Source: Haliaeetus albicilla (lineage: Eukaryota > Chordata > Aves > Accipitriformes > Accipitridae). Taken from it: a stretch of 64,000 nt of DNA. A model generated the notes under the pieces. That model was not told the DNA's origin. It made no database searches and was given only the letters and a program-made list of their open reading frames with translations. The stretch's first letter is position 1. Each line of letters begins with the position of its first letter. The stretch covers positions 33,275,822-33,339,821 of the forward strand of contig NC_091492.1 in assembly GCF_947461875.1 (NCBI RefSeq). The letters are read 5' to 3'. This document shows positions 26,501-39,198 of this stretch, piece after piece. Both the position numbers and the translations under genes were made by a program.

Positions 26501-27641
26501 GAGTGATTCGCTTGAATCTTTTAATTTATGAAGCCCAGTTTTCAGGAAATAATTAATCTTGTGTTCAAAGCACACAATCATAGTTATAAAATAAATTCTG
26601 ACTTTTTTCTAAAACAGTTTTCTAAAATGCTTTGTGAGTGTTCTCTATCTCATAATCTGGAAAAAAAAATCCAAACCCAAAATATTAATGTGCATTAAAA
26701 AAAATAAGCCATGTTGTTCCCATGTTACAACTGCTGCGTGCTGTGCAAGCTATCATAAATTAATCTAATATAGTCAGTCAGCCTCAATAAAAAAAGTTGA
26801 GTTCTGTTCTTCATGTCTAGTTAAGGATTTCCAAGATCTGTTTATTTCTTTTAATCATGTTAAATGAAAATAGCAGACATAGTTAAGCTTTGTAAATAAA
26901 CCTGCTGGAGTTAATTGCCCAGGTTAGACAACTTTTTAATAACTCTAGCATGCCTTCATGTTAGACTGTATTTTAGAATGTTGTGTTTATTAGTTTTCAG
27001 ACAAATGTTTCTGTCAGTGCATAACATCTATCTGACTGTCCCAGTTTACATGCGGATCGCTTCCTGCGTTAACTGAAGCCTGAAAAGTTCCTTTCCTTCC
27101 TCACATTGCTTACTCCATACATAAAGGGACAGAGAATTGCTTGGCACATCAGTGCATTGTTCCTCGCTTAGAGAGTAAGTTGTCAAATCGGTCATTTGAA
27201 TCATGTCAGCCTTAGCAGAGTCATCTGAAAACAGTCATTCATGTTAAATAGATCTAGCTCTAATTAGAACCTGCAGCCAGAGGGATGTCAGAGGAGAAGA
27301 AATGGAACCTCCCTTTCTGACAGTAGCCCAAAGCTACGCTGCATTAGAGAAGTCACTTAAAGGTTTAGAGTGGAGTAGTTAATTCACGCTCTGCTATACT
27401 GTGCACTCCCCCCCCAGCTGGGTATTCTAAGTGTCAATCGCTCACGAGAGCATTTGTCTGAAGAGTCAAATGCAACGACCAAGTTACAGATCTGTGGTAT
27501 GATTTTAAAGCTCAGCACATTCATATATTTAAATATTTCAGTAAAAAATGTGCTAAAATTTATTTTTCTTTGCTGAGTATTTCAAAGATATGCTATAGTG
27601 CTAAAGTAGTGCCATATACCTGTGTGTGTATTCCTTTCTAG
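20536..27641 (+). other. GLT1D1 intron between exons e and f (7.1 kb)
   Basis: This is an AT-rich intron with donor GTAAGT and acceptor TTTCTAG. It holds scattered short open frames without family resemblance. A short C8 run lies at about 27410. I found no recognisable repeat family or RNA gene. Confidence 0.75.
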
Positions 27642-27685
27642 GTCGATCCACTTTTTACAAGTGAAGTTAAGGAAAAAGTTAAAAG
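27642..27685 (+). CDS. GLT1D1: GLT1D1 coding exon f (44-bp small exon)
   Basis: This is a 44-bp exon between TTTCTAG and GTAAGA. Fourteen codons, V-D-P-L-F-T-S-E-V-K-E-K-V-K, and two bases of an arginine codon are present. The sequence follows the G-P turn of exon e and matches the D-P-x-F-T-x-E-V-K helix of GLT1D1. It lies alone after a 7.1-kb intron. It enters in phase 0 and leaves in phase 2, so skipping exon f alone would break the frame, while skipping f plus the next exon (165 bp) would not. Confidence 0.93.
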
Positions 27686-29208
27686 GTAAGAAGTTAATGT
27701 TAAGCTTTCTGTCTGCTCCAAATGAAAGCAGTTGGCTGACTAGCCTTTAAAATCATGTGTGTAAATGCTCTTTTGTATATACAAATGAACATACATGCAC
27801 AGCTCTCTCTGTGACTAACAAATGTGTTCTGATTATTTGGCATGTAACATTCTCAGACTAGATATTCTATGCATTTTAAATTTTACAATTACCAGTAGAT
27901 TGCTTCATGTTTTGTGTTAAATCACATCTGATTTAGTGGGATTTGTATTTATTATTCTTTTGGGTCTTTTAATTCTTTCTTTCATCCTGGCCTCTGCAAG
28001 ATTTTGCATGCTTGCTGTTGGTGGGTAAATGAGTAGATGGACAAGATAACCCTGTATAGCTTTTTTCTGTCCCTAGTTTATATGCTTCCTGATTGAGGGA
28101 TATAAATATTAGAGAAACAAGATTTTTTTGTGTGTCTGCAGAACCTAGAATTGTCTGACTTGAACAGAACCACCACATTATCTCTGATTGATAATATCTG
28201 ATAATAAAATCTGCATAAAATATGTGTTTGCAATGCCATTTTTGGAGCAAAAGATAATGTTTTTTGTTTTCTACCAGGTTATTCATGGGAAACATGACTC
28301 CTGCAATCATGTGTTTATACTCCAGTTGATATAGTTATTTATCTCTGCAGAAACTGGATGTTACTGCACAATCAGAAAAGCAATGTTCAACAAAGTCTAG
28401 TTGACAGGGAGTTGGTCTTAATGTCAAATGCACTTGTGTTTCCATCTGGCTTAGTGACCTCATGTTGAGGTTGAAGAGGCAGGAGCAGGGTCATCAAGCG
28501 GAGGAGATGCTGGCTTTTCACAAATGATCACCAGTCTTAAAGGTCTCATTCAATTCATCTGAGATTGAACTCCTCATTACCCTGTATTTCCACCCTTCAC
28601 CCCTTATTCAGTTGACCTTGATCAATCTGAGGAAGATGAGGACAGTAGAAGTGTAACCATTCAGAACAGAAGAGTGCTTATAATAAAAGAGGAAGCAGAA
28701 GAGATCTTTCAGAACCACATTCCATCCCCAAAAGCCAGCATCCAAAAAGTCAGCATCTCCTGCAGTTGATCATTCTGATGATCGCGCTCCATTTCTCCAA
28801 GTATTTAAACTGTGTGTTTTTCATAAATCTCTGCATGCATCCTCCCTATATTACACAAATTCTTTAAGGGAAAATGGCACCCCTATGCATTGAACTCAGC
28901 TCATTCAATTATGAGACTGATTGTGGTTAATGGAGCATGGTGTTAAGTGATCAACTATAAAATTCCAGAGCAACAGACAACGAAGTGGCAGATAGCAATG
29001 TATACTGTATTGAGTTTTTAACCACATTTTTGTAGATAGAAAGCTAACCAAAACACGGTAAAGTGGCTAACCTATGTGCAAGTGACTGTTAACATCAGAA
29101 CCATGCCTGAATTGCTCTGACCACCTTCCATCATTGCCCTGAGTTTTAGGAAGAATTGTTAGAGCACGTTCTTAGAAGGTGTCATGTTTGTGTGCATTTT
29201 ATTTCTAG
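27686..29208 (+). other. GLT1D1 intron between exons f and g
   Basis: This is a 1.5-kb intron with donor GTAAGA and acceptor TTTCTAG. Its middle (about 28403-28800) contains protein-like text broken by stops and frame changes, discussed under findings. A 113-codon ATG-initiated open frame on the minus strand (27969-28310) resembles nothing I know. Confidence 0.75.
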
Positions 29209-29329
29209 GGCACCTGGGGTACATTTATTACAGGACATGCCACAAGATGATCTTCATGCTGCTATGAAAAGGTGCTTTGCTGTGGTGAACAGCTCCATTT
29301 CAGAGGGGATGTCTGCTGCAATTCTGGAG
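29209..29329 (+). CDS. GLT1D1: GLT1D1 coding exon g (E-x7-E motif)
   Basis: This is a 121-bp exon between TTTCTAG and GTAATT. One base completes an arginine and 40 codons follow. It carries D-M-P-Q-D-D-L-H, the helix before the nucleotide pocket, then C-F-A-V-V-N-S-S-I-S-E-G-M-S-A-A-I-L-E. The two glutamates eight positions apart are the E-x7-E motif of GT4-type glycosyltransferases, which in family structures contacts the donor sugar and the ribose. Both glutamates are intact, so the enzyme looks catalytically competent in this part. It enters in phase 2 and leaves in phase 0. Translation into the following intron would stop within five codons. Confidence 0.97.
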
Positions 29330-31262
29330 GTAATTGCATCTTAGCAGTAAGGTTTTTCAGTGAGGTTATAGTGAATCTGAAATCACCTTGTGTCAGTGGA
29401 AATGTGTGTCAACATTTTTTGTCCATGTTTCAAAGCTAGTGAAGACAAAACTAAAATAATTGGGTTTGGAAGTGTTAGTAATTAAGGTTTGCTTCCTTTG
29501 AACTGACTTTTTTTTATGCTTTGTCTATTTATTTTTTAAAGGACAGAATGTAATTTTATCAATCCTGTTAAATTAACAATACAGACCTGAGATATAAGGA
29601 TCATTCTGATTTACTGGGGTTGTCACTATTCTTGATTCAACATCCACTTCCTTATAATGTTGCTAGAATAGACTTTCATTTATTTTTACATCCTTTCAAA
29701 AAGCAATCTAAGAGCTCTATTTGGTTATTTAATTCTGAAATGATTAATGAATGAATGACATGCTCTGTTAATTTTTTTGCCATCCATATTGAAAATTAAT
29801 AACCAGGTTTATTTCATACGTGTCAAAGTAGGGCACTGCTTAGTATCAAATGCTTTCTAGGAAAAAAATTAAATGTACTTAAAGTGGAAGTTCTTTGGGC
29901 AGATGCCGTTTACTATTCCATTTTTTTTTTGGTGACTGCTGAATGTTGGTTTGTGATGATCTCAGAAGTTCATAGAAACTATTACATGATTTGTACTAAT
30001 GAATCTCCTATTTGTTTCTAATGAGTAATCACATGTTGCATTTCCAGCGTGCTTTTCTTCTGCACATCTGAAAGCCCTCATAAGTAAGAACTAAGCATTG
30101 TAAGAATTATGAAAGTTAGATGGTGGTAAGATAGCAAATGTGTATTTCCTGTCTAAAATGCCAATGCTCAGAGGTGGAAGCAGATGCTGTTTCACAGCAA
30201 CAATACTCTATAAACAACAATTACTACAGACTGTGACATTTCTAAACTTACCAGCGTGGCAGGCTAAACAAATCTTGTATGTTTGGTAGTTGAGATGAAA
30301 TGGAGTGTACCAACACATTACACAGCCCCAACTAAGTCAGTGCCTCAGAGAAGTAAAAGTTAAGTAACTGTCACTTCCTCCTCACCAGTTACATGTTCCC
30401 TTCAGGACTACTCACATAACAGTTGACCGAAAATCCATCTGATTTATTTCCTGAGAGTGTCAGTAAGTTAGAGGGGGCTGGGGGAAAGGGGGAGAAAAGC
30501 AAACCAGAAAGACTATTAGGAGACACAGCATCTGCAACCAAAGTGCAAGTGTGCCTGGCCTGATACAAATCTGTATGCAAACTCAGGACTGACAGGACAA
30601 TTGGTATAGTTTTCCCCAAAATTTTCCCATCAGATTTGAGCAGTTAAAAGGCACTTTCCTTAGCTTTTATCAGGAGAGGGAGCAATCTTCTAAGTTCAGT
30701 GTCTTAACAAATATGTGGTAACTTAAAGCAAAAAGATAATGCCAATTTACTTCAGAGGGAATATTGAGCCTGCTGCAGGAATTACTGATTTTTGCTCTCC
30801 TCTTTTGAAGTTGCAATTCTGAGAAGTTTTGAATCTGATAACTATAAGACTAAATCAACAAGGAAGGTTTTTATTTGAGCTCTTCTCTGTGTGGCTGAAC
30901 TATTCAATTATCCTGTCAGGGCTATTAAATAGTCAAATACCACCTCTACTGGAAAGCTCTTCCTTTAAGTTTCCTACACAGTTATGCTAAGCAATATATT
31001 CCCAATTCATACCCAGACCCGTCAAAAAAAAAAAAAAGAAAAAAAAGACACCCCCCCTCCAACAACTCTTCTGTTCTATTTCTTTTCTTTCTCTAAGAAT
31101 TACAAGACTATTCTGGCAAAAGAGCATTCTGTGCAGCATGTCTTTATAGGCACTTGCAACATTAGCTTCCTCCATTTTGATGTTTTTCTTACATCAGGAA
31201 AAAGTATATATTAGGATGAATTATCAAGAAGTATTCATTTTAACTTTTCGTGCTGAATTTAT

Positions 31263-31298
31263 TTATATATATGTATGTATTTTTATATATATATATAA
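31263..31298. repeat. TA-rich microsatellite
   Basis: TTATATATATGTATGTAT is followed by T and then about eight TA units. This is simple-sequence repeat only. Confidence 0.8.
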
Positions 31299-34200
31299 GA
31301 TGAGTTAGTATTACTTTTTTATCTTACATGTAGCTGTGCATATCAGGTCCTAGGCTAGTCTTATGATTGATACATTTAATTCTACTGAAGACACTACCTT
31401 TAACTAAAAGTTAATCAACGTTTAATCTACCTTTAAGTCTTAATCTGAGTTTAACAGCTAAACATGCTAAAATAGACTGGCAATTGACCATAGTGGAAAA
31501 ACTAAATTCTCTCTTCTAACTGCAAGACATGACCTATAGTAGGCTGTTGGGTATTTCCTTGTACATAGTAACTTTTTCATAAAAAGAGGACAAAAAGACC
31601 CTGCTCTCCTTTCTTCTGTTATTACATTGGTGGAATAATGTCAAACCTAATAGTCAGGTTTGTTTTGTGTTCATGCATAATCATGTCTTGAAGATAAAAT
31701 GCAATTTCACATATTCTGAAGTGGAATATTTCCTCCTGGAAAATCTATAACCATAGGTGTAACACACTTCTTTCCACCAGCCTCAGTCCTATATTGCCTT
31801 GTTGTTGAATAGTGGAGGAAGGACAGCCTAATCTCTGAACTGGTAACTCAGAACTTGGAGTTTATCACGGAACTCATGTAACAGGGATAAAAGAGCTGGC
31901 ATGCTTTCAGATGCCTGACATTGCTAGTTCAGGTGCATGTTGGTTACAAGCAAATGAGTTACCAATTACAGGTGCAAACTGAAATCTTGCATTATAGGAA
32001 GGAAAGTCCAACAGACATGGCACAGGTGTTGTGAGACAACAGCTCCGGTCCCAGCTGAGTCAGGATTTTCTACAAGCAGAATTAGGTCTTTAGTTATTGC
32101 TTGAGAAACTACCTGAAGCTTGCCCTTTTTAGTACCTCAGACCTGTTTGAATTCTTCTTCTAAAGTTATAAGGATTTTGGTATTGTATGTCTGTTTACTA
32201 GACATACAACTGTGGACAGTTGTACAGTGGGATCTGATGACATGCTTATAAAATATCCTACTGTAAAAATCTCTCTCTCAGAGGAAGCGTCAATCTAATA
32301 AAGTCAAGTCCCTGCTTGAGATGGCCAGCACTACGAAGGGCCATCTGTTAAGATCTTGTTAAATTAATAAGGCAGAAAACTATGTATAAAAATCTTTTGG
32401 TCCTAGGCTGGAGATAACATCTTGCTTGAATTTGGAAATGCAACTTTCATTCTCTTCCAAGTTCAAAATTTAACAAGGTCATGAATCTGTAAACAGTATT
32501 TTAGTATGAGATAAATATTTAATAGATAAATGAGATAAATATATAATCATATCTATTTCAACCTGCCTTAAGGTATGAAAGAACTAGAAGCCATAACTAA
32601 TTACTTTGTCATCTAGTACTGATATTGCAGAGATTTTGCGATAACTGATCTGTTTTCTGTTTGGTATCTGAAGAAGAGAAAACAAGCATTATAGCAAGCG
32701 TTTAAAATAAATCTCTTCATCAGTAAGCTCAGGAGTTCTGCATGTTCCTGGGCATGTGATGGTGAAAAAAGGCACTGCTACTGGAAAATTTTATATGTTC
32801 TCTATGTAGTTGGTAAGAAAGAGGTTTTTTTCCATCACCATTTCATTGGAGTACTTTTTCTGTGCTCTCAAGAGTATTCCAACGGTTGTAAAAGTCATTA
32901 GGTTGTTACGCTTTTACCAAGAAAAAGCCAATTAAAAAAAATTGTCATAGAAAAGGAAGATGGTCAGACTCTATTCTGTTATAAAGCAAAATCCAGTCTT
33001 AGACAACATATGAAGTACAGGCCTAGTAGCTGGGAATATAAGCCACAGCAAACTATAAAAATAAAAAAATAAAAATGAAGGGTTGTTGTAGAGCAGCAAC
33101 ATTGAAGAGGGGCCAACAAAAAGGTGCATAGGCTAGGAGGAAGAAAACGAGGGACAATCCAGAAGACAAAACAGTAAACAAAACCTGTATTTACTCTATA
33201 AGCCTTATACTGCTGGTTAGAAATGCTTATTGTGTAACATGCTTCCAAAGCTGAAATTTACACCCTGCATCCTTCTGAAATAGCATTAAAACACATTTGC
33301 AGTCAGAATAATGTAACAAAACAGATGGCCAATGGACTAAAATGTTATTTTATGCTATTATTTGTGGAACATAGGTCAGTAAATTATACATATCTTCAAC
33401 AATGCAAATGATTCTTTTTACTGCTTAAAAATAGACTAAGTATCTAAATTAAATTCTAAGCCACTTCATGCAGTAATTATTTACAGCCCAATCCATTTGT
33501 TTAAGGCTAGCTGGCATAAAGGCAGCCCCACACCTTATGTATTTGTCCATCTGTTCTGTCTTTCAGTAGCTATAATTCATTGGTACCTATGTGTTTTGGG
33601 ACCCGAAAGTTTTCTTACGTAGCAGCTACTGCCCTTCAGCTCTATGAGACGGAACAAATGTCTTTCCCTTTAGAGTTCAGAAATTACGGAAAATGAAATA
33701 TAAACTTAGTGATCAACTTCAATGCATCATCAACTATGTAGCAGTCAGAAATAGAAGTGAATGAGCATATGTTGAGACAATTTTTGTTTTTTAAAATGCG
33801 TGCTACAATCCAGTCTAAACTGCAGTGCAGCAATACTGTGCCAGCCTATGCAACCACACCATTAGGTACAGTCCAACACGGAACTGCCACAGGCCACTCA
33901 CACACAGATTTGATGTTGACTATCGATGTTAGCCCAACAGCACAGTGTCCACTATCCACTGCATCCGACATGCTCGAATCCAAACTCCCCTCTGTCTTGC
34001 AGGTAACCATTTGTGGGGATAGTGGCACTTCCAACCATCAGTCCTGGGGTGGTTGTGCTGCGTTTTGTGTGTTTTCTTCTTTCATTCTTTCTTTCTGTCT
34101 TTTTTTTTAATGGTGTTCTTTCCCTTGAATAGACAATCACTTGTTTGGAAAGTAGCCAAACCTGAAATAAATACTCTTACGGTTTTGTTTTTTAAAAGGA

Positions 34201-34675
34201 GAAATCCAGAGAGGTGAGGAGAGGGTCTTAGGCAGGTGACAATGAATGCCGACACACTTCACTGCCACTATCAAGCTCTTGATTTTCAGTTCAGAAGTTC
34301 AAGTGAAATATCTTCATTCCCTGTTCATTGAACGTGTTTGAATGAGGTCAACAGCCAGCAGACTGAACACAAGGGTGTTTAAGCCTGTCAATAGGAAGGG
34401 CCGAAAAAGAGCTGAATCAGAAATTCTGTCTCTCTTGGAGATGTTGATGCTTCTGTGGGAACCCCGTGTTAGGTCTGTAATTGGGTAATTAGAGCCAAAA
34501 GCAAATTCCTCGACCTGCAGATTCAAAACCTGTCAGGCAGAGTGGGGCACCGATATCTCTCATTTCCTGGGTGAACTTTGAAGTTCTATAAACTTTGCTG
34601 TACTGATAAGTAGATACTGTCGTCAAATGTTTTTGTAAATCTACCTTTGGAAAACAGATTTCTTTTGTTTAACAG

Positions 34676-34683
34676 TGACGTCA
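34676..34683. promoter_or_regulatory. Consensus CRE (TGACGTCA)
   Basis: A full palindromic cAMP response element occurs within the intron between exons g and h. An 8-mer with a CpG is expected less than once in this window, but a single site far from a known promoter is weak evidence of function. Confidence 0.25.
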
Positions 34684-35657
34684 GAGCAAATGACAAATTT
34701 GTGGATGACCAAAACTGTATTTCCTCTCACCAAAATGACTTTTTTTTATTTTAAAAAAAGCTGTATCTCAACAACTTTAGATACTTAAATAAATTCAGAC
34801 ATCTGGTCTATAGTTTTTATATTTCTCACTTATATATTCTGGTTTGTGTTCACTTCATTAGTCTATTTGTCTGAATTACCTCCAGCTGATCCCGTAGTTT
34901 CTGATACAAAGTGTAGAACTCCTTATTTCATTAAGGATTATTATTATTTTTAGAGCTAGCTGCTGCAAAGCAGATGTTTGTGCCAAAAAGACTATAGAAG
35001 TTCTATGTCCAGAGTAAGTTCATCTGCAGTGGTGATTTAAACAGTGTTTCTCTTGGATATTTTAACTATTAAGACAGGTTGTTAAGTCACAGCAGTCCGT
35101 CACTCTTAAAAACATAATTGGGTCTGTATGTTATCAGCCAGGGTATTTTTGCCTTCAGTTTTGTCTGAACTATAAAAAAGCATAGTTTTCTCCTTAGAGT
35201 TTTGTTTTCTTGCTATGTAGACTAAAGCAAAATTGCTCCCCATCCGGGAGTGTAATGACAGTAATTAAAAATGCATTCACTCTGAAGTGACAGGGAATCA
35301 GTATGAAACATTGAAGATTTGGAGGGAGTGATTTTTTTTTTTCTTGTTTGACACTGTGATAATTGCACAATATGAGTTTTTCTGGTTTTACAGTCAGTGC
35401 ATCTCAAGACTTCCTAATTCATCAATAGCAATTAAAGTTTCAGATCAGGATATGCATGAGTGACAGAGTTGAGTGGCCAGGGTTTGCACGCTAGTTACTT
35501 CAAAATCTAAGCTATCTATATTTTAAAGTTGCCAGGCGTTAGGTCTCTTGAAATGGTTTATTAGCTTTGAACGGATGCTGTGTTGCATCTCTGCTCCTGA
35601 TACTGCAGGCAACCTGAAATGCTACCATGTTGAGACCCCACACTTCCTTTCCTTTTT

Positions 35658-35715
35658 TTTATGTATATACATACATGCACACATACGTATACATACAAAT
35701 GAATGAATAAATATA
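35658..35715. repeat. Imperfect TACA/CACA and AATGAATA simple sequence
   Basis: ATGTATATACATACATGCAC is followed by further ACATAC-type units and then AATGAATGAATAAATA. It is low-complexity sequence in an intron. Confidence 0.7.
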
Positions 35716-36573
35716 TCAAGCAACCAGCCTATAATTTATGTCAAATCAAATCTTACTTCTTCAGATGTATTCCTTGGTCTCTGAGAAGTCCCATACCAAT
35801 AGCTTAGTAGATAATATGTTTTGAAAGCTTAACGTGTTCTGAAAGCATAACCTTTTTTCTCCTCTCCGTGGTATAGTTCAGTCAGAAGCTTCATCACTGC
35901 AGTCCTTGAACGCTCAAGGTCCAAGACAGGCCATAGTAACAGATGCTGTCAAAAGTCAAACTGCTTCCAGAGTTCTATATGATCCATAGGAATCAGGGCT
36001 GAGGAGAAAGAGCCAAGTGATTTCCACGGTCACCTTCACTGTTGTTGAACTGCCCACATTTCTCCAGCTCTGCACATGTTACAGAAAATCTGTGAAAAAT
36101 GTGTTTTAATGGAACAAGAACAGATACTTTGTTGGGGAGAACTGGCTTTTTGTGCTATGAACTAATCTTCTCATCTATGCACAATAACAGTAGGAGTTAC
36201 AGTGACAACCTTTGATCTGAACTTTAATTTTATCCTCTTCAAGCCTGCCATATGTCAGGAGCTTCCAATGGGAAACAAACTGCATACTTTGAGGTGGAAA
36301 AGAACAAAGGATGAAGCAGCTATCCATTGACTTTCTCGATTGATTGCTTCTGATAATATGTTCAAAGTTACAAGACCAACAAAAATATAAACAAAATATT
36401 TCAGAAAAGTTCCATATAGGAGATCACATGGTATATTTCAGCTTAAAAATTGGAGAGATGGGAAAGAGGTCTGGTTTGTTGTTTCTGCTTTTCATTTTAA
36501 AATTGTCGTCATTAACATCTCAGGATTCCTGAATCCTAATAAACTGTTGTTCCCTTTTTCTATATTCCTCTAG

Positions 36574-36672
36574 GCAATGGATTTATGTATTCCAGTGCTG
36601 GCAAGGAACATTCCTGGGAATGCAGCAATAATAAAACATAAGGAAACAGGAATGCTATTTTCAAATCCCCAG
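36574..36672 (+). CDS. GLT1D1: GLT1D1 coding exon h
   Basis: This is a 99-bp exon (33 codons) between CCTCTAG and GTAAAA, with phase 0 at both ends. It encodes A-M-D-L-C-I-P-V-L-A-R-N-I-P-G-N-A-A and then H-K-E-T-G-M-L-F-S-N-P-Q. The E-A-M-x-x-x-x-P-V-x-A motif continues straight on from the E-x7-E glutamate of exon g. The T-G-x-L-F segment is the usual strand near the end of the fold. Because the exon is symmetric, skipping would remove 33 residues in frame. If its downstream intron were retained, the frame would stay open to about 36987. Confidence 0.97.
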
Positions 36673-39162
36673 GTAAAAAAAACCAAGAAATCCTTAGACC
36701 TTTCCCTTCCAAAGGTCAGGTTCATTTTCCATTACATGTTTGTGTCTGTCTGGAAACTTGGCTTTTCCTCTCGGCCGTTTTTCTCAGATTCTCCTGAAAA
36801 CCTGGGTGTTAGACTGCCTTTCTTGAAGCTCTGCTGTTGTCTCACATTCACTTTGCAGTTCACTAAACTTTTACTAGGTGTCAGCCTTGCTGAATGTTTG
36901 TCTAGCCTGTGCTGCTTTAGAGCCTGCCATCTGAACAGGGCTGGGTTCTCATCAACTTGCTGCACTTCAGTTTTGAAGGTTCCATAAGCAAACCCTGGAA
37001 GAGATGCGATCCCTATGTCGTATTTCTCTCCAGGTACTAACTGAAATACTGAACTCATATTAGACAAGCAGTAGCTAACCGAAAGAGAACCATGAGCCTG
37101 AAGTTTTAGATAATACGTTATCTATTATTTCTAGCAGTAAGTGTTAATATGAAGCATTATTAAGTCCAAGGTATTGCTCAGTCAGAAAATAATTAATGAC
37201 TAAAATTAAGTAAAGTGTTAGAATGGAGTTTCTGTGAAGATAAGTAAGAGTGGGGAGAGGGAACACTACCCATATTTAAATGCTGGAAATTTTCATTTCA
37301 GTATATTTCCTGCATTCTGTCTTTGCTGTTACATATTCGTATATGCTGTGGAAGATGACTTTCAGACACACATTCCCTCAGTGGTTTTATCCAGCTCAAG
37401 ATTAAAAAAACCTTACTAGAACAGTCCATTTGATAATTTTGCGAAGTAGAAAAAGTATCGTATTTACTTACTTTGTGGAGTGTGTGATTAATGCATCTTA
37501 TTAAGTTGTGTTTAAGGAAGGTGAATTCTCTCAGTTTTGGAGGGCTTTTTTAATAGAAAAATTCTTGCAGCTCATGGTTTGGCTTTGGTGGCTTTTTTTT
37601 CCTGGAATATTCAATGTTTCCAATGGTTTCTACAAAAAAATTTCTTTGTTAACTTCTGGAATTTATTTTGTTGTGGAAGAATTCCCTCTTCTTGCAATAT
37701 CCTTTGGAAATGGGGTACTTCCAGGCTAGTGGAGGGTGAGATATGGAGCGATTTTTAAAATTATTTGTATATGTTTTCCCTGCAAAAAGCCCATTAACTT
37801 CCATATGCTTCTTCAAACTTCAAGGATATATGGTCATGTTGAACACACAGGCTGATGGCTCTCCTGATATTAATTCTGATACATTCTGTTGTTTCCCTCA
37901 ACATGCCAGTTACATTTGGCTTGGAATTCAAACACATTATTCATACCAGACCCAATTAGCTTCATCATACATCCTTGTAAGAAGCCTCTTCTGTGATCTC
38001 CAAGCATCCTACATTCCAAGTGTTTATTTAGAATTCAAGATTAATTAAAAATATGCTATATATTTCCTCACTTAAAGTGCAATTTTAAGCACAGATGTAG
38101 TCCCAGTGACATCAGTGACTGTACAAATGGCTAAGGACTTTCTTTTATATCACAACTAGAGTCACAGGCTGTAAATACGTCTAGAACGCTATAATCTTAG
38201 TTTATATAAACCCCTTCTGTCTGAGCTCCCTTCTCTGCAATGTGCTATGCCAAAGATTGGAAACCCCCCTATTCTAGTGCTGCTTGTTGACCGCTTTTTT
38301 GCTGTTGTTCTATTTCAGAAGTCCACGGAATTTCTTTTAAGTGTAGATGGTAACTTGCATTACCATATTAGCTATCATACTCCTAGGTAATGTTTGTACT
38401 GGAATCACTGTGCAGTTACCCTATCTTAGAAAGGAAAGCAATATCCCTGTTTCTCTGTAAAACAGCAATTGTATCTCATTTAATAAAAGCCCTTTTATAT
38501 TTTCATTGGTGTGAAATAATGTATAAACTATCAAAGTTTGCACATGGGTCAGGAAAATACTTGTTTACAGGATGATACTCTAATCCCACTGCAGAGGTGT
38601 TGAAAAACTTTCTTCTTGCAGAGATGAGCTCAGAATGCCAATCATCATCACTTGTGGTTTTAAAGATAAAGCAACCATATTCTCTTGTTCCTTATCTCCC
38701 CAAACCATAACAAATACAGTTTTTAAACCACTGTACACACTCTGTCAGAGGTTGAGAGTTATATTAGATCAAAGAAATGCGATTAGGTTAGAACACTTAC
38801 CATGTGCACATAGGCTGAGGCGTCATGACTGGAAGTAGAGAAAGCCTTGCCAATCACTGAAGACAACACTCAGGTGAAAACAGTGAATGCAAAAGTGAAA
38901 GCAATGAAATGTTTTGTCCTTGATACTACATCATCTGTGCGCATTACTTTTAAGTCACGGTTTGATCTTGCCACTACTTGAATTTGCAGGTTTATGGAAT
39001 ATTTGACACTGAGTTAATGGGACCTGAAATAAAAAAAATAAGTGAGAGAGAAGAATAGCCAGCGGCTTTTGGGCAGTAAATAACTCAAAACCATGTTAAA
39101 AGGGAAGACACAAAGAATTATTCAGCATCCTAAGTTTCAAAATTCAGCATCTGTAAAAGCTC

Positions 39163-39198
39163 ACAGAAGGAGCTAAATAAACAGAAGGAGGTAAATAA
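39163..39198 (+). repeat. 18-bp tandem duplication, one mismatch
   Basis: ACAGAAGGAGCTAAATAA (39163-39180) is followed directly by ACAGAAGGAGGTAAATAA (39181-39198). Confidence 0.85.

Larger units (their letters stand above)
29330..36573 (+). other. GLT1D1 intron between exons g and h (7.2 kb)
   Basis: This is an AT-rich intron with donor GTAATT and acceptor CCTCTAG. It holds an A-rich tract at about 31024-31047, TA-rich microsatellite sequence at 31263-31298, an overlapping double hairpin at 32183-32224, a perfect TGACGTCA at 34676-34683 and a TA/CA-type simple sequence near 35658-35715. I see no gene in it. Confidence 0.75.

Noticed and set aside
27969..28310. 113-codon open frame on the - strand starting with ATG
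   Set aside because: It is within an intron, resembles no known family, and one such frame among many start points in 64 kb is compatible with chance.
28608..28611. Strong acceptor-like polypyrimidine tract ending in CAG, possible alternative GLT1D1 exon
   Set aside because: Joining from exon f (phase 2) meets an immediate stop in frame, and no good donor follows.
33757..34110. 117-codon open frame on the + strand with a TTGCAG/GTAACC junction-like site
   Set aside because: It has no ATG at the start and no family match, the low-complexity phenylalanine-rich end comes from a T-rich tract, and its phase cannot join to exon g or h convincingly.
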